Below, piece after piece: positions 29,349 through 38,413 of a stretch of 64,000 bases of DNA. A program made the translations under genes and the position numbers. The notes beneath the pieces are model-generated. The model was not told the DNA's origin. It ran no database searches and worked only from the letters and a program-made list of their open reading frames with translations. Source of the stretch: Lysinibacillus pakistanensis (lineage in GTDB: Bacteria > Bacillota > Bacilli > Bacillales_A > Planococcaceae). The DNA is taken from assembly GCA_001312325.1 (NCBI GenBank), contig BBDJ01000012.1, forward strand, positions 62,001 through 126,000, in the 5' to 3' direction. Position 1 is the first letter of the stretch. Each line of letters opens with the position of its first letter.

Positions 29349-29777
29349 ATGATGGATTGCAAAATTGTTTTTTTTGACGTAGATGGAACACTTATTAATT
29401 ATGAAGATGGCTGTATTGAAGAAAGCACAAGGAAGGTAATAGATGAGCTAAAACAGAGGAGAATTCGTATTGTTGCGGCTACAGGTAGACCTTTATCAAT
29501 GTGTCAAAGTTTAAGAAACATGGGTATAGAGACATTTATAACCGCAAATGGTGCATATGTTAAGCATCAAAATCAGGTAATACATAAAGTACCAATTGAC
29601 AAAAATATAGTCCAAGCAGTTCATGCCTTTGCTAATGAGAATAAACAAAGTCTTTCATTTTTTACAGAACAATTATTTATGAATAACGTACACAAGCCAA
29701 GGACACTTAAAGCCCTGCAAGAAACATTATCTTTATCTAAATTTCCTGAATTTCATGAAAATATTGTAGAGCAGGAA
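29349..29777 (+). pseudogene. HAD family (Cof-type) phosphatase, 3'-truncated
   Basis: The N-terminal 140 residues of a Cof-type HAD phosphatase: motif I FFDVDGTLINYEDG, motif II AATGRPLSM, and cap-domain sequence ITANGAYVKHQNQVIH. A full protein is about 260-290 residues; motifs III and IV are absent because the frame runs into a dispersed repeat at about 29779 and stops at 29820. This is a rearrangement, not a homopolymer break. Possible start ATGs at 29322 and 29349. Confidence 0.8.
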
Positions 29778-29778
29778 A

Positions 29779-29935
29779 TTTATCTTCATTCAGTAGAAGA
29801 CTCCCACCTCTATAGATTTTGAGATGAATATGTTTTGATTCCTTTTCAGAGGGTGTCCAAACACCTACTGAATGAAGATAAAGCTCCAGGCGGATGTCAC
29901 GGATTTTCAAAGGAATGAATTGTGCCAGCACAATT
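29779..29935. repeat. Dispersed repeat with long inverted arms
   Basis: Eighteen-base perfect arms at 29779-29796 and 29865-29882 flank a centre containing CAGAGGGTGTCCAAACACC. A tail GGCGGATGTCACGGA follows. Both centre and tail recur at 46497-46740. The copy separates two truncated genes, so it marks a recombination or deletion junction. Confidence 0.75.
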
Positions 29936-30333
29936 CAAGGTTTTCGATTCGGGCTACCTTTGTTACATAAATATGGTCCGAAGATTCATATTACTAAGCA
30001 AAAAAATTAATTTTACTAAAAAAATTATTTACGAAAATAGGACCAGCCTTATTACTAATCGGTTATTTTATTCCAGGTGTACGCCATCTTACCGCATATG
30101 TAGCAGCCATTAACAACTATCCTTATAGAAAATTTGCCATTTTTGCTTATGCAGGCGCGTTTATTTGGACATTTACTTTTATTACATTAGGAAAAGTATT
30201 AGGTGAGAAATGGCGCTATGTGGGATTTTACTTATCTCACTACAGTATTTATCTTATCGTAGTATTCATCATATTAATGTTGGTCATTTATTATTTTTTT
30301 CAAAAAAAAGAAATAAATAAGGGTCTCGAATAA
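29935..30333 (+). pseudogene. DedA family membrane protein, 5'-truncated (also frameshifted)
   Basis: The C-terminal 130 residues of a DedA-type flippase/transport protein: RFGLPLLHKYGPKIHITKQK, then GPALLLIGYFIPGVRHLTAYVAA, the family's re-entrant GR-x-P-like block, and helices FAIFAYAGAFIWTFTFITLG and IYLIVVFIILMLVIYYF. The N-terminal part, about 70-80 residues, is missing at the junction with the repeat. Two 7-A runs near 30002 and 30020 each carry an extra base. The stop lies inside the terminator that the IS element duplicated. Confidence 0.75.
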
Positions 30334-30347
30334 GACCCTTATTTATT
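30312..30347. terminator. Terminator, left copy of the IS target duplication
   Basis: A 36-base unit with 15-base arms (AATAAATAAGGGTCT and its complement) and a 6-base loop. It is identical to 31901-31936 on the other side of the insertion sequence. Confidence 0.9.
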
Positions 30348-31900
30348 CATAGTGTTGAAATAAGATTATGTCAATGAAAATGCCACAAATTTTTTTATGG
30401 CATTTTTATGATTCTATTTGTTTTTTTAAACAGATTCTTCTATAATTTCATGTGTTAGGTGTAGACCAATTTGCTTGAGTGAGCGGAGTTTGGTCCACTT
30501 TTTCAAGTTTTGTATGATGGCTGTCATCAAAACTTGTCTTTTTACTTTTTGGACTCCACGGTAACGCGCATAGCGTAAACCGTGGAGTTCTTTACTATGT
30601 GCGAAGCTAAGTTCGACAGTGGCTGGACGTACAGAACGAAGAATTTTCCCCCGATACGACAAGCGTTGCCCTCGTAATTGATTATAAATTTCTTGGTGAA
30701 TCGAAATTCGTAACACACGGTCTTCGTTTTCCCTTTTTACAAAAGCAGAATTGACAACTTCCTTTTGGTGGTTTGAATTCGTGATAGCCCTGTCGATTCG
30801 TTGTTTTATAATAAAATGGTACACCACATGGACAGGCATAGAGATCCTCATTCACCTGTTTAAACTGATAACGGCGACAATTCGGGTGGTCCTTCGTTGC
30901 GAATCGTCGATAAGACATATAAACGAAGAATTTCCTTTCAAACAATCTTCGGGCAAGAGGGGCATTGTAGTAACCTGAGTCGAGCGCTATTTCCTTCGCG
31001 TATTGCCCAAATAATTGCTTTAATTGATCCACTTGTCCTACTAATTTACGATGCCCTGGTACATTCGCAGCTGTGACATCTGTCGCAATGATAAAGTTAT
31101 GTAACGAATCCACAATACGGTGCTCAAAATACGCAAAGCGCCCACGTTCATCATGTTTAACAGACAAACGTGCTTCCGGATCCACAGGGCTACTATTTGT
31201 TCGCTTTTCTTCTACCTTTGGCTCTTTTGTCATAAGAAGTTTCTTCCCATGACGCGCACGGTGTTCATTAATAAGCGTTAAATCATCCTCTTTTTCTTCT
31301 ATGATTTTCTCTTCAATCTGTACGTTACGCACCCGTTTATTGGCATTCGCTTTTAATTCCGTTTCATCTGCCACCCATGTTTCGTTCGCAATAAATCCTT
31401 CATCGTGAATGGAAAGAAGACAATGTTGAAAAAGTTCCTCCCAAAACGCCACACCCTGCAGACGTTGCGAAAGAAACTTAGAGATGGTTGAGTGATCTGG
31501 AATTTTTTCTGTAGGAGAAATGCCTAAAAACCAGCGATACGTTGCGTGTTGCTTCACTTGCTTACACGTAAAACGAACTGAACGAAAGCCTTCTAAATAC
31601 TGAATCAATAAGATTTTCACCAACATGATCGGATCTTTTGTTGGGCGACCAATACTGTGTGGATAAAAAAACTTCCAATTGTTTCGATACAAAATTCCAG
31701 TCCATCACTTGATCCATCTTCACTAACTGATGCGAGGGGTCGTACATCATCTCGTAGAACTTTCGATTCTCTTCAATCTCTCTTCTGGAGTATGTAACGT
31801 ACATAAAAAAATCCCCTCACTTCACTTATTTCATTAATGAGAGGATTTTATTGGAATGTTCACATTTTGTCTATAGACGATTTTGTTTTTCAACAGAATG
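30348..31900. mobile_element. IS1182-type insertion sequence, about 1.55 kb
   Basis: One transposase gene flanked by imperfect terminal inverted repeats. The left end reads CATAGTGTTGAAATAAG, the right end complement CATTCTGTTGAAAAACA, with 16 of 25 positions equal. A perfect 36-base direct repeat abuts both ends. The duplicated target is a whole terminator hairpin. Ends are inferred from the repeat boundaries. Confidence 0.85.
30426..31804 (-). CDS. IS1182 family DDE transposase (frame broken)
   Basis: About 459 residues after removing one base from T/A runs at about 31670 and 30740. It has the N-terminal IS1182/DUF772 domain SIGRPTKDPIMLVKILLIQYLEGFRSVR, then ISPTEKIPDHSTISKFLSQR. The DDE core follows: first Asp in ETWVADETELKANAN, second in EIALDSGYYNAPLARRLFE, and a Glu in the C-terminal VELSFAHSKELHGLRYARYRG block. 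The apparent frameshifts are of the same homopolymer kind as in host genes, so the element may be functional. Confidence 0.85.
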
Positions 31901-31936
31901 AATAAATAAGGGTCTCGAATAAGACCCTTATTTATT
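31901..31936. terminator. Terminator, right copy of the IS target duplication
   Basis: Exact copy of 30312-30347. It ends one base before the cyclase-family stop codon, and so terminates that minus-strand gene. Confidence 0.9.
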
Positions 31937-31937
31937 T

Positions 31938-32675
31938 TTAAGGTAAGATGGCAAATGAACGAACAGGGAATCCAGACGCTCTTTCTGGTTTCGGTACAAT
32001 ATTGAATATGACAGCCCCTTTTGGCGGTAGCTGATCCAAATTTGTTAAAAGCTCAATTTGATAAGTGTCTTGCTCAAGTACAAAATATTCACCATCTAAC
32101 TTACCATTTTTGCGAAAATCCGCTGCTGAATCAGTGTCGAAAGTCTCGTGACCAATAGCGTTAATTTTTCGTTCTTTAAATAAAAACTGTAATGCCTCTA
32201 ATCCCCAACCTGGTATATGATTATGACCCTCAGCATCCTTATTATTAAAGGCATCCTTATTAGGCCAACGCTTACTCCAATCGGTACGTAGGGCAATAAA
32301 CGTACCTGCTTCAATTTCTCCATGCTCAGCCTCAAAGTCAAGAATATCCTGAACACTTAAGGTAAAATCATTATTTTGCTCGGCTTCCTTCGATTTATCA
32401 ATCACGATTAAGGGTAGTACTAATTCTTTTAAATCCAATTCTTCTAAAAAACGTGTGTCCCTAACAAAGTGGATAGGTGGATCGATATGTGTTCCATATT
32501 GTCCAGGAAAAGTGAATTGCTGCGCAAAGAAACCATCATCATGTGAAAATAGGGTTTCAAACTTTGCATCCTCAAACATAAAGAAGTGAGGTGAATTTGG
32601 TCCAAATGTATGTGTTAAATCCACCCATTTTCTTGATTTTAATAGCTGCACTGCTTGTAAAAGTTCATTCGACAT
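31938..32675 (-). CDS. Cyclase-family metal-dependent hydrolase (kynurenine formamidase-like)
   Basis: An intact 245-residue protein of the cyclase/KynB fold. The metal site HxGTHxDxPxH appears as QYGTHIDPPIHF. Further family blocks are WVDLTHTFGPNSPHF at the N-terminus, FIALRTDWSKRW, GLEALQFLFKERKINAIGHETFDTD and FNIVPKPERASGFPVRSFAI. ATG 32675 is preferred over 32735, which lies close to the riboswitch terminator. The gene sits directly behind a SAM-I riboswitch on the same strand, so it should be expressed when S-adenosylmethionine is low, pointing to a sulfur or methionine-related substrate rather than kynurenine. Confidence 0.85.
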   Translation of the reverse strand: MSNELLQAVQLLKSRKWVDLTHTFGPNSPHFFMFEDAKFETLFSHDDGFFAQQFTFPGQYGTHIDPPIHFVRDTRFLEELDLKELVLPLIVIDKSKEAEQNNDFTLSVQDILDFEAEHGEIEAGTFIALRTDWSKRWPNKDAFNNKDAEGHNHIPGWGLEALQFLFKERKINAIGHETFDTDSAADFRKNGKLDGEYFVLEQDTYQIELLTNLDQLPPKGAVIFNIVPKPERASGFPVRSFAILP

Positions 32676-32743
32676 CGTATTTACCTGCTTTCTATTAATA
32701 GTATGAGTTATTCCCTGCTTGTCTTTCTTGTCCAATCATAACC

Positions 32744-32909
32744 ACAAAAAAAGAGTCCTCCATGGAGAGAGGACTCTTGTGCAAAGCAACAAATGTTAGT
32801 CTTCTCATCTTCAAGGCAAACATTTTTGCCAATTGGAGTTAGCACCATACCTAAAGGCTGGTTGCTGAGACTTCATAGGGCCAATCCCTCCGTCTCTCTT
32901 GATAAGAAA
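32744..32909 (-). promoter_or_regulatory. SAM-I (S-box) riboswitch with terminator
   Basis: Read on the minus strand from 32909: TTCTTATCAAGAGAG (P1 and start of P2), GGAGGGA, TGGCCC, TGAAG, CAGCAACC, AAGG, GGTGCTAA, TCC, GAAGATGAGAAG. These are the conserved S-box blocks in order. The expression platform is a GC-rich terminator hairpin at 32751-32778 followed by a T run. Plus-strand open frames across this region are spurious. Confidence 0.93.
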
Positions 32910-32950
32910 TGCAATATAAGAATTTTCAGAAATAACGATACAAATACATT

Positions 32951-32979
32951 AGCATATTTATTTATAGTTACAAGTTCAA
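32951..32979 (-). promoter_or_regulatory. Candidate promoter of the SAM-riboswitch transcript
   Basis: On the minus strand TTGAAC, 17-base spacer, TATGCT, placing the transcript start about 35 bases before the aptamer. Nothing else is evident between 32910 and 33129. Confidence 0.5.
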
Positions 32980-33129
32980 TAGGGATACATAGATTTGCAA
33001 TTATATTAACAAAAAGGATTAGAGAGATTCATAACTGGCAGAAAAACCATGCTCACTAGAGGTTTTTAGGTGCAAGATAAATGGACAAGAGGTTCTTATG
33101 AAAAGAGCCCACTTGTAGAAAAGGTGCTG

Positions 33130-33540
33130 TCACCAGCTTAAAACTAATGAAAGCTTACAACATTCAATATCTGTAAATACTATCCGAATATTATCTGGTG
33201 TATAGTTTGTTTCAAATGTCATAGTAATACCAGTCGAGATGATTAACCTTTTAACTTCTGATTTATTTGATTTTTGTGCGGCATCCATAAGATCATGTGC
33301 AAATTGTTCTGATCCGTCAATTTTATCTGTAAGTAGCTGAATCTGCTGCATAATTCTCTTTACTCGCTTGGCGGAAATTTTCAGCTTATTTGTATTGACG
33401 GCTGGAAATGGATTGGTATTTGTCGGGTTTGTCGGCATAGCTAAATATCTAGCTGGTTGGTGAAGCGCTGGAGGATTTACTATTGCCAATGTTGGATAAT
33501 AGGTAGGATAGACAAAAATCGGATAAGGGTTGTAATACAA
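33130..33540 (-). CDS. Hypothetical protein with Tyr/Pro-rich N-terminus
   Basis: 136 residues, intact. The first 35 residues are tyrosine- and proline-rich (MYYNPYPIFVYPTYYPTLAI), like small spore-coat or cortex proteins. Then comes a helical segment (KLKISAKRVKRIMQQIQLLTD, FAHDLMDAAQKSNKSEVKRL) and a beta-like end FETNYTPDNIRIVFTDIECC. The initiator is followed by YYNPY, as in the unrelated-looking small protein at 60384. AGGAGGAATTTAG precedes the ATG. A role in the spore is only inferred from composition. Confidence 0.65.
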   Translation of the reverse strand: MYYNPYPIFVYPTYYPTLAIVNPPALHQPARYLAMPTNPTNTNPFPAVNTNKLKISAKRVKRIMQQIQLLTDKIDGSEQFAHDLMDAAQKSNKSEVKRLIISTGITMTFETNYTPDNIRIVFTDIECCKLSLVLSW

Positions 33541-33658
33541 CTAAATTCCTCCTATCCACTTGCTAATACTATATCTTATGTGCAGCGGGGGCTTTCGGTG
33601 TTCGCTACTTCTAGGGTTTCACGTCTAGGGAATTATCAAATCAATACCTAGGATGAGT

Positions 33659-33893
33659 GAAGAGAAAATTTAGTCGATTGAAAGTAAGGAACCTGATAAG
33701 AGAAAGGGTTAGAGCTAATCGAAAGTGAAGCAACCTGATCAAAGAGGAGTCTAAGCCGATCAAAAGTGAAGGCAACCTGATCGAAAAAGGGTTCAGGCTG
33801 ATCAAAAAAAGGAAGGCACCTGATCAAAAACGAACGTAGCCTAATCAAAATGGAAAGCCGATCAAAAACGAATAACACTCACCCAATCAAAAA
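33659..33893. repeat. Degenerate tandem repeat, about 11 units of about 21 bases
   Basis: Units of the form TGATCAAAAANGGAAGGCACC follow each other, with GATC kept in most units and variable G/A-rich middles. Units begin roughly every 20-22 bases. Reading frames across it are shadows. It lies between the hypothetical gene (minus, upstream side) and the Btr-like gene's terminator. Confidence 0.8.
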
Positions 33894-33895
33894 AA

Positions 33896-33925
33896 GAAGG
33901 CTTCGCATGTGTATAAGCCTTCCTT
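33896..33925 (-). terminator. Terminator of the Btr-like gene
   Basis: GAAGGCTT and AAGCCTTC arms with an 11-base loop, 11 bases after the minus-strand stop at 33936. Confidence 0.7.
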
Positions 33926-33935
33926 TCATAAATTT

Positions 33936-35512
33936 TTATCCAAGAACACGTAAAACATCATCTATTTTTTTGTTATGGGAGAGAATGCCGTAGTTCATCC
34001 ATGTTAAGAAATCAACCTCGTAGACACAGTTGTTTTTTTGCTGCGGGAAGGTTGCTCCAGGTAGGAGATTTTAGTATTACTCGTTCCTCTCCCTCGAAAA
34101 TCGAGTGTTGTTTGTCAAAGGTAATGAATAAATGATCGGCATCTAAGTGAATAAGCTGGTCAATTGTTAGATGTGTTTTTCGTGTATAATGTGGGATATT
34201 CCATACAGATTCATGGGGCATTAAGCCGAGATCACGATATAGAATGGGGCCCGTATAGCCGCATTCGGGTCCTGCATAGAGCTGATGCCAATAGCGGAGA
34301 TACGAAGAAAGGCTACGCTTTGTCCATATACTGATTTTTGAAGCACTTTTTTTTGCCTTTTGCACTTTTACCTCATACTGGTTAATGACATCCTTCATAA
34401 TAGCCGTTCTACCTGTTAAGTCAGCTATTTGGAACAATGTAGTTCGCCAATCTTCACCTGGATGTGAGAGATGATAAGTGGGAGCCAATTGATCTAATTG
34501 ATGACAAGCTTTCCAGCGCTCTATCCCTTCATCTAGCATAATTAAAGTTGGTTTATAATGAAAAAGTTGATCCATTTGTCCTTTTTCAATATCAATATCA
34601 GGTATTTCTTGTAACCCTAGATAATCCTGTTTGCCCCATTTTGAATGGCTAAATTGGGCGATGGGTGTAATACCTAATGCCACTAAAAAAATCCTCTAAA
34701 AATGGTGCGAATATACGAGGGTTATTACTTTGGCCACGACGATATTGTCCAGGAGAGATACCGACATGCTCTTTAAAGCGGCGATTAAAATAATATTCAT
34801 TGTTAAATCCAACCGTTTGGCTGATTTCAAAAATACGGTCATTCGTTGTTACTAGTAATTGCTTGGCTTTTTCAAGACGAACATTGTTTAAAAAGTTTAG
34901 TGGGATCTGACCAGTAATGTCCTTGAATATACGAGAATAATTCCAGCGTGGGACAGCCGCTAATTCTGCCAATTGCTCAACAGTCCAATCCCGTTCATAA
35001 TGCTTTTGTAAATATTTGATGGATTGCTCAACGGACTGACGAACACTTTTCTGCTGCTGATTAGGTATATTTTGATTCATAATGAATAACATAAATTCTT
35101 GGAAGCGTACATGTTGCTCAAATAGCGATAGCTCATCCATTGCTAGACGGTGTCGATAAATGATTTCTAACAAATTAGTACATTGAGAAAAAGGATGGCA
35201 GCCTAGTTCTTGAAATTGTGTAAACATAGAAAAGCAATCCGTCTGACTTTCTTGCAGTTGGATGATTTTAAATGTTAAGTGATAAAAGCACAGCACCCCA
35301 CTTTCATTGTGAACATTTACTTTTTGATTAGGAGGAATGAGCACACACTTTTCTTCAGTAAGATGGATAGTTTCATGATGACAAATTAGCTCTCCATGGC
35401 CGCTTATAACTACAACAAGGCTATGATGGTCACAATGATATAGTTGCCACATTGCTGACGGAATAGAATATGAAACTTCTTGTAAGTGAAATATTTTCGA
35501 TAAACCACTCAT
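33936..35512 (-). CDS. btr: Btr-like AraC regulator fused to a siderophore-binding domain (frame broken)
   Basis: About 525 residues after removing one base from 7-A/T runs at 34684 and 34030; B. subtilis Btr, the bacillibactin-responsive activator, has 529. Residues 1-150 are a cupin-like part, 170-270 the double AraC HTH (WTVEQLAELAAVPRWNYSRIFKDITG and RIFEISQTVGFNNEYYFNRRFKEHVGISPGQYRR). From 285 on is a periplasmic-binding fold (WGKQDYLGLQEIPDIDIEKG, KPTLIMLDEG, HLDADHLFITFD). The binding domain senses a ferric siderophore and activates uptake genes. The companion lipoprotein gene is just upstream on the same strand. Confidence 0.88.
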
Positions 35513-35552
35513 ATTTTTCTACCTTTCTATAAATAATTTTATTAAACAACAC

Positions 35553-35579
35553 AAAGAAAGCCCTAAGAGAGCTTTCTTT
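35553..35579 (-). terminator. Hairpin between the binding-protein and Btr-like genes
   Basis: AAAGAAAGC and GCTTTCTTT arms around 9 bases. On the minus strand it follows the binding-protein stop by 4 bases, so it may reduce read-through into the regulator. Confidence 0.65.
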
Positions 35580-35583
35580 AAAA

Positions 35584-36544
35584 TTATTTTACGAACCATT
35601 TTTCAAGGTCATCGTATTTTAGTAGATTTGCAGTTATAGCTCCAGATTGCCAATATGTTCGGTCAGCAATATACACGTTTCCGTTTTTTTACAGCAGGAA
35701 CTGTATTCCAGAGCGTACTATCTAACCATTTAATCGCATCCTGGTTTTCTTCAGATTCCCATGTTCCATTAGAAGGGAAAAGAATAATATGATCAGCGTC
35801 TAATTTAGGTATAGCTTCTTCTGAAAGTATCTCATGAAATTCAGTCATATCACGGGCTAGTGGGTGAGGTGTAAGTCCCACCTCAGTGTAAATATAGCCA
35901 GAATATCGATTTTTAACGCCAAATAATGCTAGTGTTTTATCGGCTACATTTAAACGGACCACAGCGACTGTTTCATCCCCAACGGACTTATCTAACTCTG
36001 CCTTTAAAGTCGTAATACGTTGCTGATAATTTTTAACAACCTCATCTGCTTTATCAGGAATGTTTAAGACATCAGCAATCGTTTTAACAATTGCCTGTGG
36101 ATCTGCAAGGATTTCCTCTTTTAAGCGATAGGTAGGTGCAATTTTAGAATATTCCTCGTATTTTGCTTTATCAGCCGCACCATCTACAATGATTAAATCT
36201 GGCTTGGCTTGCAATAAAGCCTCCATGCTTCCTGTAATATCAAATTCTGGTGCATCCAGTTTTAGATAATCCTGTTTCCCCCAAGCTGGGTGATACCATT
36301 GGACAACGGGCTTTACCTCTAAGGCTGTTAGATAATCCTCCATGTATATGGCCGCTACTCGCTGAGGGTTTGCGGGAATCTCTACTTCCCCAAATTCATC
36401 TTCCACAATCCGTGTTTCCACTGTTGATTGAACCCCTTTAGCAACACCAGCTTCCTCCTTCGAATTACAAGCTCCTAAAACAAACGTCAACACGATTAAA
36501 CAAAATAATGCTAACGAAAATGGTCGAATCTTATGCATTGCCAT
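35584..36544 (-). CDS. Iron-siderophore ABC transporter substrate-binding lipoprotein (frame broken at end)
   Basis: About 320 residues after removing one base from the 7-A/T run at 35688. A lipoprotein signal ends in the lipobox LGAC (SLALFCLIVLTFVLGACNSK), so it is anchored outside the membrane. Binding-protein blocks: RIVEDEFGEVEIPANPQRVA, WGKQDYLKLDAPEFDITGSM, AKPDLIIVDGAAD, ALFGVKNRYSGYIYTEVGLTP and LDADHIILFPSNGTWE. A Fur box precedes it. No permease or ATPase genes are adjacent, so it must work with subunits encoded elsewhere. Confidence 0.85.
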
Positions 36545-36572
36545 TCACTCCTATAATAAAGGTATTAGTAAT

Positions 36573-36593
36573 TTGGAATGATAATCATTCTCG
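36573..36593. promoter_or_regulatory. Fur box
   Basis: TTGGAATGATAATCATTCTCG contains the core AATGATAATCATT, which fits the Bacillus Fur 7-1-7 consensus. It lies 29 bases before the iron-binding lipoprotein start, implying repression by iron. Confidence 0.88.
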
Positions 36594-36657
36594 ATTAATT
36601 CTACTAAATTATAGGGCACATCTTTTAAACAAACAATACACATTCTCTACTTCTTTC

Positions 36658-37913
36658 TTATACAAAATAAAGTACAAGGATTATTGTTTTTTTGTTATCA
36701 AAAATTAACCATAATAGTGTAACAATCGCTGCAAGCATTACCATTAGAAATCCATATAAAGGTGTATGAGCTAACGATTGATGACGAATAATAAAGCCGC
36801 CAATATATGATCCTAAAAAGATACCAATATTAAAAGCAGAAATATTCAATGCTGAGGCCATTGAAATAGCTGATGGCACATATTTTTCAGAAAGAAGAAC
36901 CGCATAAAGCTGCAATCCAGGGACATTCATGAACATAAATAGCCCCATTATTAGAACCATGATTAATCCGATAATTGGCGATTCAAGAGTGGAGCCAATG
37001 CCAAGTAATGCTAAGGCAAGTCCCACAAAAATAATAAAGATGGAACGAAGCGGATTCTGATTAGCGAAATGACCGCCTAATGTATTACCAATGGCAACAC
37101 AAATCCCATAGACAATTAATATAATGACTACAGCATGTGGCGAGTAACCCATATATTGCTCTAAAATTGGAGAAACATATGTGTACACAACAAAGGCACC
37201 ACCATATCCAATTGCTGTAATGAAAAGGATTAATAACATACGAATATTGCCTAATACTTTGCCGATATCACGTAAAGAGATTGGATTACCTTTTGATAAT
37301 TGGCTAGGTACTAACAACGCATTACTAATTAAACCGATAATCCCAATAATGACGATAAAGATGAACGACATACGCCAGTCTGTTACTTGTCCAATAAACG
37401 TACCAAGTGGGACACCAGTCACCGTAGCTAATGTTAAGCCTGTAAACATAAAAGCAATTGCACTTGCTCGTTTATTTGGTTCAACTACATCGGCTGCTAT
37501 AACAGAGGCGATGGACATAAACACACCATGTGCTAATGCTGAAATAATACGTCCAATTAATAAAATTGAGAAATTAGGCGCTATAGCTGCGGTTAAGTTC
37601 CCAACTATAAAAATAGTCATAACCAGCAATAAAACAGTTTTTCGACTAAGACGAGATGTTAAGGCTGTTAATAATGGGCAACAGTTACACCGAGTGCGTA
37701 TATAGAAACAGTTAAGCCAGCCGTGCTTAAAGATATACCAAAGTCATCTGTAATTAATGGTAAAAGTCCGACACTAATAAATTCAGTGGACCCTATACCA
37801 AATGCACTGATGGCAAGTGCCAGTAAGGTTAATTTAGCACTTGGCTTTTTTTGAATGTGACATACTACTAATATCTCCTTTGATTTTTTTATATTATGTG
37901 TAGTAATATTCAT
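36658..37913 (-). CDS. MFS transporter, YdhP/AraJ type (frame broken)
   Basis: About 415 residues and 12 helices after adding one C near 37678. N-terminal LTLLALAISAFGIGSTEFISVGLLPLITDDFGIS and SIYALGVTVAPLLTALTSRLSRK (loop 2-3) are characteristic of this exporter subgroup. TM5 has the antiporter motif region GLTLATVTGVPLGTFIGQ. The gene is divergent from an HxlR regulator, a common pairing for electrophile or aromatic efflux. Confidence 0.8.
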
Positions 37914-37920
37914 ACATACC

Positions 37921-37954
37921 CAAAAGTTATGTAGAGTACTTTTAGTTACTTTTG
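37921..37954. promoter_or_regulatory. Candidate HxlR operator
   Basis: Inverted repeat CAAAAGT (37921-37927) and ACTTTTG (37948-37954) in the divergent region, 20 bases before the regulator start. HxlR-type regulators bind comparable AT-rich dyads. Confidence 0.45.
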
Positions 37955-37973
37955 AATATTACAGGAGGTTACA

Positions 37974-38358
37974 ATGCAAAAAAATTTATAATATTGGTGT
38001 TGAAGCTACACTTGAAGTCATTGGTGGTAAATGGAAACCGGTTATTCTTTGTCATTTAAACCACCATGGTAAAATTCGAACAAATGAGTTTCGACGATTG
38101 ATTCCAGGAATTTCACAAAAGATGCTTACAAGTCAATTAAGAGAGTTAGAGCAAGCTGGATTAATCAATCGAAAAGTCTTTAATCAAGTGCCGCCAAAGG
38201 TTGAATATTCATTAACACCCTATGGACAGGGCATGGAACCTATTTTGAACATGCTTTGCACTTGGGGCGAAAAACATGTTGAAGTATTACAGGATAAAGG
38301 CGAAGATGTCATTTTAAAACAACATGACGACGATATAGCCATGCAGCAAACATCGTAA
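37974..38358 (+). CDS. HxlR family transcriptional regulator (frame broken)
   Basis: About 128 residues after removing one A from the 7-A run at 37979. The winged-helix HxlR signature is complete: VEATLEVIGGKWKPVILCHL, then GKIRTNEFRRLIPGISQKMLTSQLRELEQAGLINRKVF-type sequence and KVEYSLTPYGQGMEPILNML. The conserved N-terminal Cys of redox-sensing members (HypR/YodB) is absent from MQKIYNIG, so simple dimer control is more likely. ATG 37974 follows AGGAGG. Divergent from the MFS gene. Confidence 0.85.
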
Positions 38359-38370
38359 TGAGGGAAGAAA

Positions 38371-38400
38371 GAGACTGTCAAACATAAGACAGTCTCTTTT
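38371..38400. terminator. Terminator between convergent genes
   Basis: GAGACTGTC (38371-38379) pairs with GACAGTCTC (38388-38396), with A-rich left and T-rich right flanks. Confidence 0.85.
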
Positions 38401-38413
38401 TCCTTTTTAATGC

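Noticed and set aside
32793..33059. Open reading frame on the plus strand
   Set aside because: Its first half is the complement of the SAM-I riboswitch and it has no coding character or ribosome site.
33648..33878. Minus-strand ORF with repeated Phe-Asp-Gln units
   Set aside because: It is a translation of the tandem DNA repeat, whose units are not multiples of three, so the protein periodicity is accidental.
33659..33893. Possible CRISPR array
   Set aside because: Units are about 21 bases, degenerate throughout and lack constant direct repeats, distinct spacers and cas genes.
37181..37705. 174-residue plus-strand ORF
   Set aside because: A long shadow of the YdhP-like MFS gene. The real gene is on the minus strand and has clear transporter motifs.
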